Shown here piece by piece: positions 7,837 to 16,570 of a stretch of 64,000 nucleotides of DNA (its first letter is position 1; the number at the start of each line of letters is the position of its first letter). The notes beneath the pieces were generated by a model. The model did no database searches, was not told where the DNA came from, and was given only the letters and a program-made list of their open reading frames with translations. This DNA is from Micromonospora zingiberis (GTDB taxonomy: Bacteria; Actinomycetota; Actinomycetes; Mycobacteriales; Micromonosporaceae). Position numbers and translations under genes: made by a program. The DNA is taken from positions 496,001-560,000 of the forward strand of contig NZ_SJJR01000001.1 of assembly GCF_004331455.1 (NCBI RefSeq), written 5' to 3'.

Positions 7837-10038
7837 ATGGACGCAAACGAAGATCCGCCGGCGGTCGGCCCGGTCAACCCGTTCTCCCCGACGGCGGTGG
7901 CCCGCGTGAGCGAGGGTGGCGCGCTCGCCACCACCGTGGTCACGGTGGCCATCCGCGACGCTCTCGCCCACCTGGACAACTACCTGCACACCGGCAACGG
8001 CGGAACGGTCGCCGTGGTCGGTGACTACGGCACCGGCAAGACCCACCTCGCGGCCGAGTTGCTGGCCCACGCCCGGCGCGACACCACCCGGGCGGGTCAG
8101 GCCGTGTACCTCGACGCGCCGGCCGACACGTTCCTGTCGCTGAGCCGCCGGTTCCTGGGCCGGCTGTCCCGCGAGGCGGTACGCGCCCTGGTGGACGACT
8201 ACCGCGCGGCGTTGGCCGCTACGGCGACCGCACCCGATGGCCCGGCGACGCCCGACGATGAGCGGACTCCGCCGGGTACGCAACTGCTTGCCGAGCGGCT
8301 CCGTGACGAGTTGGCCGAGGTCACCACCGACCCGGCCTTCGGCACGGTGCTGGCGATGCTGATCGATCCGGCCACCGAGGCGATGGCCTGGGACTGGCTG
8401 ATGGGCTACCCACCGGGGCCGGCGCTGGTGAGCGTCGGGGTCACCGCGCGGACGGACGTGGAGTCCGGCGCGGTGGAGACGATGGGTGTGCTGGCGCTGC
8501 TGTACGCGCGCCGACACGAGCGGTTCGTCCTGGTGCTGGACGAGTTGGACAAGATCCTCTCGGCGGCCGGGCGACCGGGCGACGAGACGCTGGCCCGCTT
8601 CTCCAAGATGATCGGCGTCTTCGGGTCGGCCGGGGCGCTGCTGGTGATCGCCGGGCTACCCGAACTGCTGCACCTGCTCACCCCGCAGGTCCGCCAGCGG
8701 ATCGGGCCGATCGTACGGATGTCGGCGCTCAACGCGCAGGACGTGCGCGACTTCATCCGGCAGAGCCAACTGCGGGCGTTCGGCCAGGCGAGGCTGACGC
8801 CCTTCACGGTGGAGACCACCGAATACCTGACCAACCTGACCGACGGTGTGCCACGTCGACTGATCCGGCTGTGCTATCACCTCTACCAGCGGGCGATGCA
8901 GGACGGCACCCCGGTCACCCACCGCATGGTCCGGGAGGCGGTGCGGATCCAGTTCGACCTGGCCAGCCGGCAGGACGTCGCCGCCGACGTACGGCGGGTG
9001 CTCACCCAGGAGGGCTGGTCATACCAGCGGGACCACCTGATCGGCTCGCTGCGGGATCTGCCGGTCGACTTCTGGGTGCCGCTGGACGAGCAGGGCGCGG
9101 GCTGCTGCGTGCTGCTGACCGAGTCGGTCCTCAAGGCCGAGGAGGTCGACGAGCTGAACAGTCGGGTCGTGGCGATCCGGGCGGCGGTGCCGGACAGCGA
9201 GGTGATCCTCGTCGTCGTCGGGCACCTGCCGGCGGAGTTCGCCGTGGACCTCACCGAGACGTTCAGTGTGGAGCCGATCGTCCACGATCCGCAGACCTTC
9301 GCCGAGGATCTGTCCGGCAGCGTCAAGGCGTCGATGCGCCGGCTGGAGCAGGCGCTCGGCGAGGACGCGCTGACCTCCGTGCGGCAGCGGGTCGAGCGCA
9401 TCCAGCGCCAACAGACCAACGCCCAGCGCTCGCTCGAACGGCTGTCGTACCAGCTTGACGAGATCCGGGGTGACCTGCGCCAGGATTCCCGAGGGACGAC
9501 GCACCGCGACGCGGCGGCGTCGGCGCACCAGACCGATGTCGGCCTCGCCAGCCCGCTGCCGGGCCGGGTGGCCCGGGTCTTCGCCGAGGCGATGCGGGCG
9601 CTCGACCAGCTCACCGGCTTCGAACGCCACCTGCGTGACGCGTTCGCCCCGTGCCGGCCAGAGCCCGGACGCACCTCCGGCGAGGCGGTGCCGCTGCGCT
9701 CCGGCCTGCGGTCGCGCGACGTGCAGCGGGCGCTGGGCACGGCGCTGGTGCTGCGGCGGTTGATCGAGGCGTTCCGTGCCGGGGTCGAACAGTGGTACGT
9801 CAACCATCGTCGTGCCCCCCATCCGGCCGACCTGCACCGGTTGGATCGACTCTGCGAGACCTACGACGGGATCGCCGAATATCTACCGTTGTTCCAACTG
9901 GACCTGCTCGACGACCTGGCCCTGCCCGACGGTGGCGGTACGGTCGAGCCGGCGGACCGGTCCCTCAACTGGTCGGAGGCGCGATCGATGTTCGACGGGC
10001 TCAGCGGCCGGGTACGCCGGCAGGTGGTCGACGGCTGA
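7837..10038 (+). CDS. P-loop ATPase (AAA/STAND-like) with C-terminal helical region
   Basis: A 733-residue protein. The N terminus has a Walker A loop VVGDYGTGKTHLA (K68) and a Walker B strand FVLVLDELDKI (D235, E236), followed by an arginine-rich sensor/winged region around residues 285-370. The middle part (about 395-500) is alpha/beta. A Gln/Arg-rich heptad-like segment near 515-560 suggests a coiled coil, and the rest is helical without known motifs. The ATG at 7837 is preceded by GGAGG at 9 bp; a longer reading frame from 7699 lacks such a site. Being divergent from the RyR and SLOG genes, it may be the energy-using switch or effector of the same system. Confidence 0.78.
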   Translation: MDANEDPPAVGPVNPFSPTAVARVSEGGALATTVVTVAIRDALAHLDNYLHTGNGGTVAVVGDYGTGKTHLAAELLAHARRDTTRAGQAVYLDAPADTFLSLSRRFLGRLSREAVRALVDDYRAALAATATAPDGPATPDDERTPPGTQLLAERLRDELAEVTTDPAFGTVLAMLIDPATEAMAWDWLMGYPPGPALVSVGVTARTDVESGAVETMGVLALLYARRHERFVLVLDELDKILSAAGRPGDETLARFSKMIGVFGSAGALLVIAGLPELLHLLTPQVRQRIGPIVRMSALNAQDVRDFIRQSQLRAFGQARLTPFTVETTEYLTNLTDGVPRRLIRLCYHLYQRAMQDGTPVTHRMVREAVRIQFDLASRQDVAADVRRVLTQEGWSYQRDHLIGSLRDLPVDFWVPLDEQGAGCCVLLTESVLKAEEVDELNSRVVAIRAAVPDSEVILVVVGHLPAEFAVDLTETFSVEPIVHDPQTFAEDLSGSVKASMRRLEQALGEDALTSVRQRVERIQRQQTNAQRSLERLSYQLDEIRGDLRQDSRGTTHRDAAASAHQTDVGLASPLPGRVARVFAEAMRALDQLTGFERHLRDAFAPCRPEPGRTSGEAVPLRSGLRSRDVQRALGTALVLRRLIEAFRAGVEQWYVNHRRAPHPADLHRLDRLCETYDGIAEYLPLFQLDLLDDLALPDGGGTVEPADRSLNWSEARSMFDGLSGRVRRQVVDG

Positions 10039-10052
10039 CCCGCCGGCACCGC

Positions 10053-11045
10053 CTAGCTCCGGGCAGCCGACAACTGCGCGCCCACTCTCCACATGGCCTG
10101 GTCGGCGTGGCTGACCCAGTCCTGGTCCAGGCAGACGCCGAAGAGGTAGTCGTCCGGTGCGAGCAGGTAGTAGTAGACCGCCCCGATCTCCACGTCGAGG
10201 ACCAGCCGCTCGACCTCTCCGGTGATCACCCGCCGCAGGTCCCGGCTGACCTGTAGCGCCAGCAACGACAGGTCACGGGCCAACCGCTCGTAGCCGATAC
10301 GACGGTCGACCACGGTGGCGCCCCGGCTGAAGAACTGTTCGAGATCGGGATGCCCCAGGATGTCGACCGCCGCCACCTGCTCCCCCAACCGGTGATGGCT
10401 GAGGTAGTGCAACCCCGCCGACCGCAGGGACCGGGCGAGGATCCCGTCGCGGTCCGCCACGCCGGTCAGGTAGGGGGCGATGTCCTCGCCGGCCGACGCC
10501 GACTGGTCGTACTCCTCGGTCAGCCAACCACCCAGGTTCTGGGCCGGCTGTCGGGTCAGTCCCCGCAGGTCACTCGCGAGTTTCGCGGCGCCCTGGTCGG
10601 TCCGACTCGCCGTGGCCGGGTTGACCACCGCATCGGTGGCCGGCGACGTCTTCGCGAAGCCCACCACGTGTTCCCCACCGACCGTGGCGTTGCAGAAGAC
10701 GAAGTCGACCCGGGTCTGGATGGCCAGCCGCACCAGCCCGCCGCACTGCAGGTGCCAGACCCGCCGGTTGAGGTCGGCGGCGCGGTACACCAGCTGGGCA
10801 CCCACCCGGCGGTACGCCTCGCGGCGCTGCGCCGGTTCCGTGTCGGGTCGACCGGCCGGCGCCGACTCGTGCGCCAACAGGTCCAGCGAGAAGTCGAGCA
10901 CCCCGCCGGTGTAGTGCGCGACGTGGTAGACGGCCTGGTCGTTGAGGAGGAACTGCCGGCACAGGTCCCGCTTCTTGCGGAACCCCGGCACGTCCTGCTC
11001 GGCGGACTCCTCCACCACGGCAGCGATCAGCTGCGGGTCGGTCAC
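10053..11045 (-). CDS. Uncharacterised protein downstream of fxsT
   Basis: A 330-residue soluble protein I do not recognise. The start is the GTG at 11045 (residues VTDPQLIAAVVEES), with GAGGAG 7 bp upstream; it lies 11 bp after the stop of the FxsT-like gene, so it is the last gene of the precursor-fxsT operon. The sequence looks globular: an N-terminal helical part containing the dipeptide CR in a LCRQFLLND segment, a central beta-rich part (VDFVFCNATVGGEHVVGFAKTS is its hydrophobic core), and a C-terminal alpha/beta part with a YYYLLAPDDYLFGVCLD stretch. No signal peptide or membrane helix is visible. By position it may be an accessory or effector component of the RiPP system. Confidence 0.65.
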   Translation of the reverse strand: MTDPQLIAAVVEESAEQDVPGFRKKRDLCRQFLLNDQAVYHVAHYTGGVLDFSLDLLAHESAPAGRPDTEPAQRREAYRRVGAQLVYRAADLNRRVWHLQCGGLVRLAIQTRVDFVFCNATVGGEHVVGFAKTSPATDAVVNPATASRTDQGAAKLASDLRGLTRQPAQNLGGWLTEEYDQSASAGEDIAPYLTGVADRDGILARSLRSAGLHYLSHHRLGEQVAAVDILGHPDLEQFFSRGATVVDRRIGYERLARDLSLLALQVSRDLRRVITGEVERLVLDVEIGAVYYYLLAPDDYLFGVCLDQDWVSHADQAMWRVGAQLSAARS

Positions 11046-11056
11046 CTGGTCACTCC

Positions 11057-14000
11057 TCAGCTTCTCGGCACGTCGATGTCGGTGTCGGTCAACGCCGTCA
11101 CACCCGCGCCGTCCGCCCCGTCCCGGCGGGCGACGATCGCGGCGAGGTTGGCGGCGGCGTCGGTGGTGCACGGGTGCCGCCGGCCGAGGAAACGCAGGCT
11201 GGTCAGGTGCGTCTCCTGCTGGATGCGTACGGCGTCGGCCAGGTCACCGCGGGCGGCCAGGTGACCAGCCTGGGCGGTGGCCGCGGTCAACGTCCACGGG
11301 TGGGCGTCCCCGAGCCGGACCCGTAGGGTGCGCATGCCCCGCTCCCCGTCGCGGATCGCGTGGTCGTACTCGCCGGTGCCCCGGTGACAGATGCCGAGGT
11401 TGACCGAGCAGACCGCCGTGAACGGGTGCCCGGTCTCCAACGTCCGCTCGTAACCACGCAGGCAGCGCATGGCGTGTTCGACGGCGATCCCGGCGTCCCC
11501 GGCCCGGTAGTAGTCGATCGCCATGCTGAGCAGGCTGGACCGGGTGAGCGGATGGTCCTCGCCGAACCGGTCCCGGTAGCCACGGAACGTCTCGATGCTG
11601 CGCTTCTTCGCGGCGAGGGTCAGCCCGAGGCGCCGCTCGGTGACCGCGAGACTGCGGTTGACCTGTAGTTCGTCGAGTGGGTTGGCCGAGCGCAGTTCGT
11701 GCACGCGTTCCAGGGTCCCCCGCAACGTGGCCAGCGACAGCTCGTACTCGCCGACCTCGCGTTCCAGGGTGCCCACCAGACGCGAGGCCCGCCACGTCGC
11801 TGGCTCGTCCGGCCCGAACAGGGTCATCCACCGATCGAACAGCTGGTGGGCCAGGCGCAACGCCTCCCGGGCGTCACCGGTCAACTGGAAGGAGATGGCC
11901 AGGTTGTTGATCGCCATCCGGGTGTTCGGGTGATCGCCACCGAGCACCTCCTGGTAGGCGACGAGGGTTGCCTGATCCTCCACCAGGGCGTCCTCGAAGC
12001 GGCCGAGACCACGCAGGTCACCGCCGCGACCCCGACCGGCGATGAGGGTACGGAAGTGCCGCAGGCCGTACCGGCGGCGCTGCTCGCTGAGCACCTGATC
12101 GTCGAGGTCGAGGGCATCCTGAGGGCGGCCGAGCACCCGGTGCAGGTTCGCGGTCTGCACGAACAGCCGCATGGTCAACTGGTCGAAGTCGCCGCCGGCC
12201 GTCCAACGGTCACACGCCTGCTGCGCCAGCCGGACCGCGGACTGCCAGGCGTCGCTGTCCCCGAAGTGGAACAGGTAGCGGACCTGCTTGACCACCCAGT
12301 GCCGCACCCGCACGTCGTCGGCGGTCAACGCCCCGGACGGTACGAGATGGCGTTGCAGTTCCTCGAAGATCGGCAGGTAGCGCCGGTCGTCGGCCTCCGG
12401 GTCGGTCGGCGCGTAACCGGCCAGCCCGTGCAGGACCTGACGGTGCCGTTCCCGCCGCTGCGGCTCGGGAATCGACTCCCGGATCAGGACCTGGATGGCC
12501 CGGTGCATCCGCAGCGCGGCACCCCGCCCCCAGTCGATGTCGAACAGGGCGAACCGGGCGCCCACCGTCAACACCAGGTCGATCTCTCCGGCGGCGAGCA
12601 GCAACTCCTCCGGGTCGGCCTCGGCCGCCGCGGCGAGCTGGACCAGCATCGGCGTCGACCGCAACAGCGGCAGCCCGATCCCCTCCGGTGACAGGAACGC
12701 GGCGAGTTCGGCCACCCGGATCGCCAACGCCCCGAACCTGGTCTCGCGCAGGGTGGCCAGGGTGTTGTCCAGCACCCGGGCCACGGTGGAGGTGCGCGAG
12801 CCCGGAATCCGTTCGGTCGGCTCCTCCGCGCCCGGCTGACTCAGCCAGGACAGCAGTTCCTCGACACACCGGCCGACCGCCACCAGGTTCGGCACGCCCT
12901 CGCGTTCCAGCGTCCGGGTGCGCTCACGGATCCAGGCGGTGGCCAACCGCAGGGCCAACGGCAGGTGGTCGACCGCGGCGGCGATGGCCCGCGCGTCCTT
13001 GGCGCTGATGCCGAGCATCCGCCGCAGCATGGCGACGCTCTCGTCGCCGCTGAACGCCGCCACCTCCAGCGGTGCCGGCAGATTCGAGGACCCGTCGTCG
13101 CGCGAGGTGAACAGGACGTGACCGGCGCCGACCCGGGGCAGCAGTCCGCTCAGCACCTCGGCGTCGTCGGCGTTGTCGTAGATCAGCAGCCAGCGGGCGA
13201 TGGTGCCACGCGGCGTCGACAGGGCGGCCACGGCCGCCTCCGCCGCGCCGACGCTGTCCACCACGTTGATCTCCTGGGCCAGCTCGCCCAGGGCCGCCTG
13301 CACCGTCTCCCGGTCCTGCGCCGGGATCCACCAGACCACGTCGTAGTCGTAGGCGAAGCGGTGGGCGAACTCGCGGGCGATCTCGCTCTTGCCGACGCCG
13401 GCCCCGCCGCTGAGGGTCACCGGCCCGCCCCCGTCGGTGAGCTGGTCCCGCAGCCGTTCGAGGTATTCGCTGCGACCGACGAACGACTCGTTGCGCGGGG
13501 GCAGGTTGGAGCGCAGCCGACGATCCGTCTCCGCCGGGTAGCGCGGCGCGGACCGCAGGTCGCCGGTGGGCTGGGTGGGTGCGATGAGGCCGAGCCGGCT
13601 CAGCAGCAGCGGCTGGGCCCGAGCCGCGTCGATCTCCCGCAGGTCGATGATCCGGTTCGGGTCGAGTTGCTTGGGCGGTTGGCCGCCGGTCAGCACACCG
13701 AACACCTCGACGTCGGTGCCGGGCGCGGTCGCCAGCCCGGCACCGAGCACCCGGAGCACCCCCGGAGAGAGCAGGGCCAGCACGGTGGCGTCCGCCTCGT
13801 ACGCCGGTGCGGCGCCGGAGCGCAGTGCGTGCGGATGGACGTGGACGTTGGCCCGCCGCAGCTGCCCGGCGATCCAGTCGGCGTACGGCCGGTCGGCCGG
13901 CTCGTACAGCACGTGGATCTCGTCCGCGCTCTCCGCCCGGTCCAGTAGTACGCCCCGGCGGTAGCGGCGACGGATCCGCTCGGGCACCTCGGCCACCCGG

Positions 14001-14908
14001 GTCACCGTGCCACCGCTGATCCAGGAGGCCATCTGTTCGTACGCCGACAGCAGGCTGCTCTGCTCGCCGGGGGCGTCGGCCAGCACCGCCAGTACGTCGT
14101 CGTAGGTGTCGTAGGTCGGCTCGGGCACCTCCACGATCTCGATCGAGGAGTTCGGCGCACCGGCGGAGTCGTCGAGCAGCTTCGCGAACGCCTTGCGGGC
14201 CGAGTCCCGGGCCTCGCCGTACCACGGTTGGCTGACGTCACGCAGCGTCGGCGCCGCGAGAAGTCGGATGCCGCCGGTGGCCTGCCGTTGCAGTTGGACG
14301 GCGAGGTCGGCGGCCTCCTGCAACGCCGGGCGGCGAGGCGGAATCGTGACCACCGCGACGTCGCTGAGCATCGCGGTGTAGCTGACGCCCGGCATGGTGA
14401 GATCCACCGGGGTGTCGATCAGGACGTAGTCGAATCCGGCCTGCCGCAACAACTGCCGGGCCCGCACCGGGTCCACCTCGGGAAGGCCGTCGATCTCCAG
14501 GCTCACTCCGACCATCGCGAACCCGTGACTCGACCCCGGAATCGCGTACCGGTAGAGGAAGCCCTGCTCCGGCGCGGGTGGTGTACCCACCATCGGGGCA
14601 CGGTGGACGGGCACGTCCGGATGCGGGCTGGTCAGGGCGGCCAACTCCGGGCCGAGCACCCCGGCGCTCACCACGGCGTCGACCCGGAAGGAGCGTAGGT
14701 AGTCGTAGACCCGGGGGGTCTTCGTGCACCAGTCGACCGCGAGGACCCGCTTGCCGTGGGAGGCGAGGATCCAGGCGATGTTGGCCACCGCGCTGCTGCG
14801 CCCGGCGTTGCCGTTGTTGGGTGACACGAAGGACACGATGGTGCAGTGGGCCACCGGCTCGGTCACGCCCACGGTGGCCGGGCCGGTCTGCTGGTCAGTC
14901 GTCGCCAT
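11057..14908 (-). CDS. fxsT: FxsT-like giant: ParA-like, TIR-like, NB-ARC and TPR domains
   Basis: A 1283-residue multidomain protein. Residues about 20-300 resemble a ParA/MinD ATPase, but the P-loop reads NGNAGRSS with Arg37 where Lys is usual. Residues about 325-450 look TIR-like (IHVLYEPADRPYADWIAGQL). An NB-ARC ATPase follows, with Walker A SGGAGVGKS (K507) and WLLIYDNADD as Walker B. From about 930 to the end are TPRs with the GDHPNTR / EDHPLTR pattern. This architecture is that of the FxSxx-COOH system TPR protein and of STAND immune receptors. The ATG at 14908 has its first bases inside the precursor peptide gene (14-bp overlap); 40 in-frame residues upstream of it are the precursor read out of frame. 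Confidence 0.85.
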   Translation of the reverse strand: MATTDQQTGPATVGVTEPVAHCTIVSFVSPNNGNAGRSSAVANIAWILASHGKRVLAVDWCTKTPRVYDYLRSFRVDAVVSAGVLGPELAALTSPHPDVPVHRAPMVGTPPAPEQGFLYRYAIPGSSHGFAMVGVSLEIDGLPEVDPVRARQLLRQAGFDYVLIDTPVDLTMPGVSYTAMLSDVAVVTIPPRRPALQEAADLAVQLQRQATGGIRLLAAPTLRDVSQPWYGEARDSARKAFAKLLDDSAGAPNSSIEIVEVPEPTYDTYDDVLAVLADAPGEQSSLLSAYEQMASWISGGTVTRVAEVPERIRRRYRRGVLLDRAESADEIHVLYEPADRPYADWIAGQLRRANVHVHPHALRSGAAPAYEADATVLALLSPGVLRVLGAGLATAPGTDVEVFGVLTGGQPPKQLDPNRIIDLREIDAARAQPLLLSRLGLIAPTQPTGDLRSAPRYPAETDRRLRSNLPPRNESFVGRSEYLERLRDQLTDGGGPVTLSGGAGVGKSEIAREFAHRFAYDYDVVWWIPAQDRETVQAALGELAQEINVVDSVGAAEAAVAALSTPRGTIARWLLIYDNADDAEVLSGLLPRVGAGHVLFTSRDDGSSNLPAPLEVAAFSGDESVAMLRRMLGISAKDARAIAAAVDHLPLALRLATAWIRERTRTLEREGVPNLVAVGRCVEELLSWLSQPGAEEPTERIPGSRTSTVARVLDNTLATLRETRFGALAIRVAELAAFLSPEGIGLPLLRSTPMLVQLAAAAEADPEELLLAAGEIDLVLTVGARFALFDIDWGRGAALRMHRAIQVLIRESIPEPQRRERHRQVLHGLAGYAPTDPEADDRRYLPIFEELQRHLVPSGALTADDVRVRHWVVKQVRYLFHFGDSDAWQSAVRLAQQACDRWTAGGDFDQLTMRLFVQTANLHRVLGRPQDALDLDDQVLSEQRRRYGLRHFRTLIAGRGRGGDLRGLGRFEDALVEDQATLVAYQEVLGGDHPNTRMAINNLAISFQLTGDAREALRLAHQLFDRWMTLFGPDEPATWRASRLVGTLEREVGEYELSLATLRGTLERVHELRSANPLDELQVNRSLAVTERRLGLTLAAKKRSIETFRGYRDRFGEDHPLTRSSLLSMAIDYYRAGDAGIAVEHAMRCLRGYERTLETGHPFTAVCSVNLGICHRGTGEYDHAIRDGERGMRTLRVRLGDAHPWTLTAATAQAGHLAARGDLADAVRIQQETHLTSLRFLGRRHPCTTDAAANLAAIVARRDGADGAGVTALTDTDIDVPRS

Positions 14909-15077
14909 CGATCGCACTCTGCCAGCCCGCGTACTGGTCGCCGGCGGCGGCACTGCGACGTTGCAGGCGGTGCAGCGCGGCGAGGAGGACCTGGTTGGGC
15001 ACGCCTTCGAGCGTGGCCAGGTCCACATCGGTGAGATCGATCAGATCGGAGCGCAACACGTCCTCCCCGGTGTCCAT
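14895..15077 (-). CDS. fxsA: FxsA-type RiPP precursor peptide with a WQS core variant
   Basis: A 60-residue acidic peptide. The leader-like part has the family pattern DLIDLTDVDLATL, then a helix VLLAALHRLQRR, and the end reads AGWQSAIDGDD. In FxSxx-COOH precursors the C terminus is typically ...GFxSxx followed by the stop; FxsB-type radical SAM enzymes join the aromatic ring to a nearby residue as a three-residue cyclophane. Here Trp54-Gln-Ser takes the Phe-x-Ser place, and DGDD extends the tail. The extension is encoded where the fxsT start codon overlaps. Stop (TGA, 14897-14895) and frame were read base by base. Divergent fxsB and adjacent fxsT support the call. Confidence 0.82.
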   Translation of the reverse strand: MDTGEDVLRSDLIDLTDVDLATLEGVPNQVLLAALHRLQRRSAAAGDQYAGWQSAIDGDD

Positions 15078-15313
15078 CCCCGATCACCGCCTGTCTGCGT
15101 ATCGCACAATGATCGCGTCGCCTCGAAGCCGGACATCGATCGTTGGCCAGATCCGCTGCGTACGCCCATGATAACGGTACGGTGTCGACGCCAAGGAGCA
15201 GCGCCCCGCCACCGACACGGCGGATGGCGTGCCGCCTCGCCCGGACCCGACCCGGCGACGGTCACGCAGCGCATGCCGGTGGCACGACGCCCGGTCAACG
15301 TCGTACGTCGATG

Positions 15314-15319
15314 TATGCT
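15314..15319 (+). promoter_or_regulatory. Possible -10 box for fxsB
   Basis: TATGCT at 15314-15319 fits the actinobacterial TANNNT -10 pattern and would start transcription near 15326, giving a leader of about 45 bases that contains the GGAG ribosome site at 15361-15364. The -35 side (around 15291-15297) is a poor match, so this is tentative. Confidence 0.3.
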
Positions 15320-15370
15320 GGTGGGCGTCGACGGCGGCCCGCCGGCCGCCGCCTGATCGTGGAGCCCCTG

Positions 15371-16570
15371 ATGCCCGGATCCGACGACGACCACCGGCCA
15401 GCCGGTGATTCGGCCATCCACCGCGCCCCGCCCGTCGCCTTCCGCCAGTTCGTGCTCAAGCTGCACAGTCGCTGCGACCTGGCCTGCGACCACTGCTACG
15501 TCTACACGATGGCCGACCAGCGCTGGCAGGACCTGCCCCGGACGATGTCGCCCGGGGTGCTCGACGCGACCGCGCGCCGCATCGGCGAGCACGCCCGCGC
15601 GCACCGGCTCGGCGTCGTCTCCGTCGTCCTGCACGGCGGCGAACCGTTGCTGGCCGGGCCGACGCGGATCGAAAGCGCCGTGTCGGCCATCCGACAGGCC
15701 GTGGCCCCGGTGCCGGTCCGGCTCACCGTGCAGACCAACGGCATCCGGCTGGACGAGGCGTACCTGCGACTGTTCGATCGGCTCGACGTACGGGTCAGCC
15801 TCAGCCTCGACGGGGACCGGACGGCCCACGACCGGCACCGGCGCGGGCCCGACGGGCGGGGCAGCCACGACCGGGTCGACGCGGCCATCGGTCGACTCGC
15901 CACCGGCTACCCGCACCTGTTCAACGGTCTGCTGTGCACCATCGACCTGCGCAACGACCCGGTCACCACCTACCGGAGCCTGCTGGCGCACCGGCCGCCG
16001 ACGGTGGACTTCCTGCTGCCACACGGCACCTGGAGCACTCCCCCACCCGGGCGGGCACCACAACCCCACCCGACCCCGTACGCGGACTGGCTGATCGCCG
16101 TCTTCGAGCAGTGGTACCACGCGCCGGGGCCCCCCGTACGCATCCGCCTCTTCGACGAGATCATCCAGGTGCTGCTCGGTGGCACCTCCCGGCTGGCCGG
16201 GGTGGGTACCAGTCCCGGCGCGGTGGCGGTGGTGCAGACCGACGGTGCGATCGAGATGGACGACACGCTCGCCGCCGCCCACGCCGGCGCCGCCCACACC
16301 GGGCTGCACGTGCTGCGTGACCGGTTCGACGACGCGCTCGACCTGCCGGTGGTCCGTGCGCAGCAGGCCGGCCTGACGGCGCTCTGCGCCACCTGTCAGG
16401 TCTGTGACCTGCGCCAGGTGTGCGGCGGCGGGCTACGTACCCACCGCTACCGGGCCGACAACGGCTTCGACAATCCGTCGGTCTACTGCCCCGACCTGTA
16501 CGCCCTCATCAGCCACATCGGTCGCACCGTGCGACGCGATCTCACGCTGCTGTCCGGGGCGGCCCGATGA
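15371..16570 (+). CDS. fxsB: FxsB-type radical SAM/SPASM cyclophane-forming peptide maturase
   Basis: A 399-residue radical SAM enzyme. The [4Fe-4S]/SAM motif is C35-x3-C39-x2-C42 (CDLACDHCYVY). A Gly/Glu motif (LHGGEPLLAGP) and TVQTNG follow as in SPASM maturases. The C-terminal auxiliary cluster region contains CATCQVCDLRQVCGGGLRTH and ends NPSVYC, the FxsB signature. FxsB enzymes use a 5'-deoxyadenosyl radical to crosslink an aromatic ring in the precursor tail. I start at ATG 15371 because GGAG stands 6 bp before it. Its stop overlaps the HExxH gene (ATGA). Here the FxsB protein lacks the C-terminal metallohydrolase-like extension fused to it in some genomes. Confidence 0.9.
   Translation: MPGSDDDHRPAGDSAIHRAPPVAFRQFVLKLHSRCDLACDHCYVYTMADQRWQDLPRTMSPGVLDATARRIGEHARAHRLGVVSVVLHGGEPLLAGPTRIESAVSAIRQAVAPVPVRLTVQTNGIRLDEAYLRLFDRLDVRVSLSLDGDRTAHDRHRRGPDGRGSHDRVDAAIGRLATGYPHLFNGLLCTIDLRNDPVTTYRSLLAHRPPTVDFLLPHGTWSTPPPGRAPQPHPTPYADWLIAVFEQWYHAPGPPVRIRLFDEIIQVLLGGTSRLAGVGTSPGAVAVVQTDGAIEMDDTLAAAHAGAAHTGLHVLRDRFDDALDLPVVRAQQAGLTALCATCQVCDLRQVCGGGLRTHRYRADNGFDNPSVYCPDLYALISHIGRTVRRDLTLLSGAAR

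Noticed and set aside
14909..15028. 40-residue N-terminal extension of FxsT
   Set aside because: It coincides with the precursor peptide gene in another frame and has no family-like sequence.
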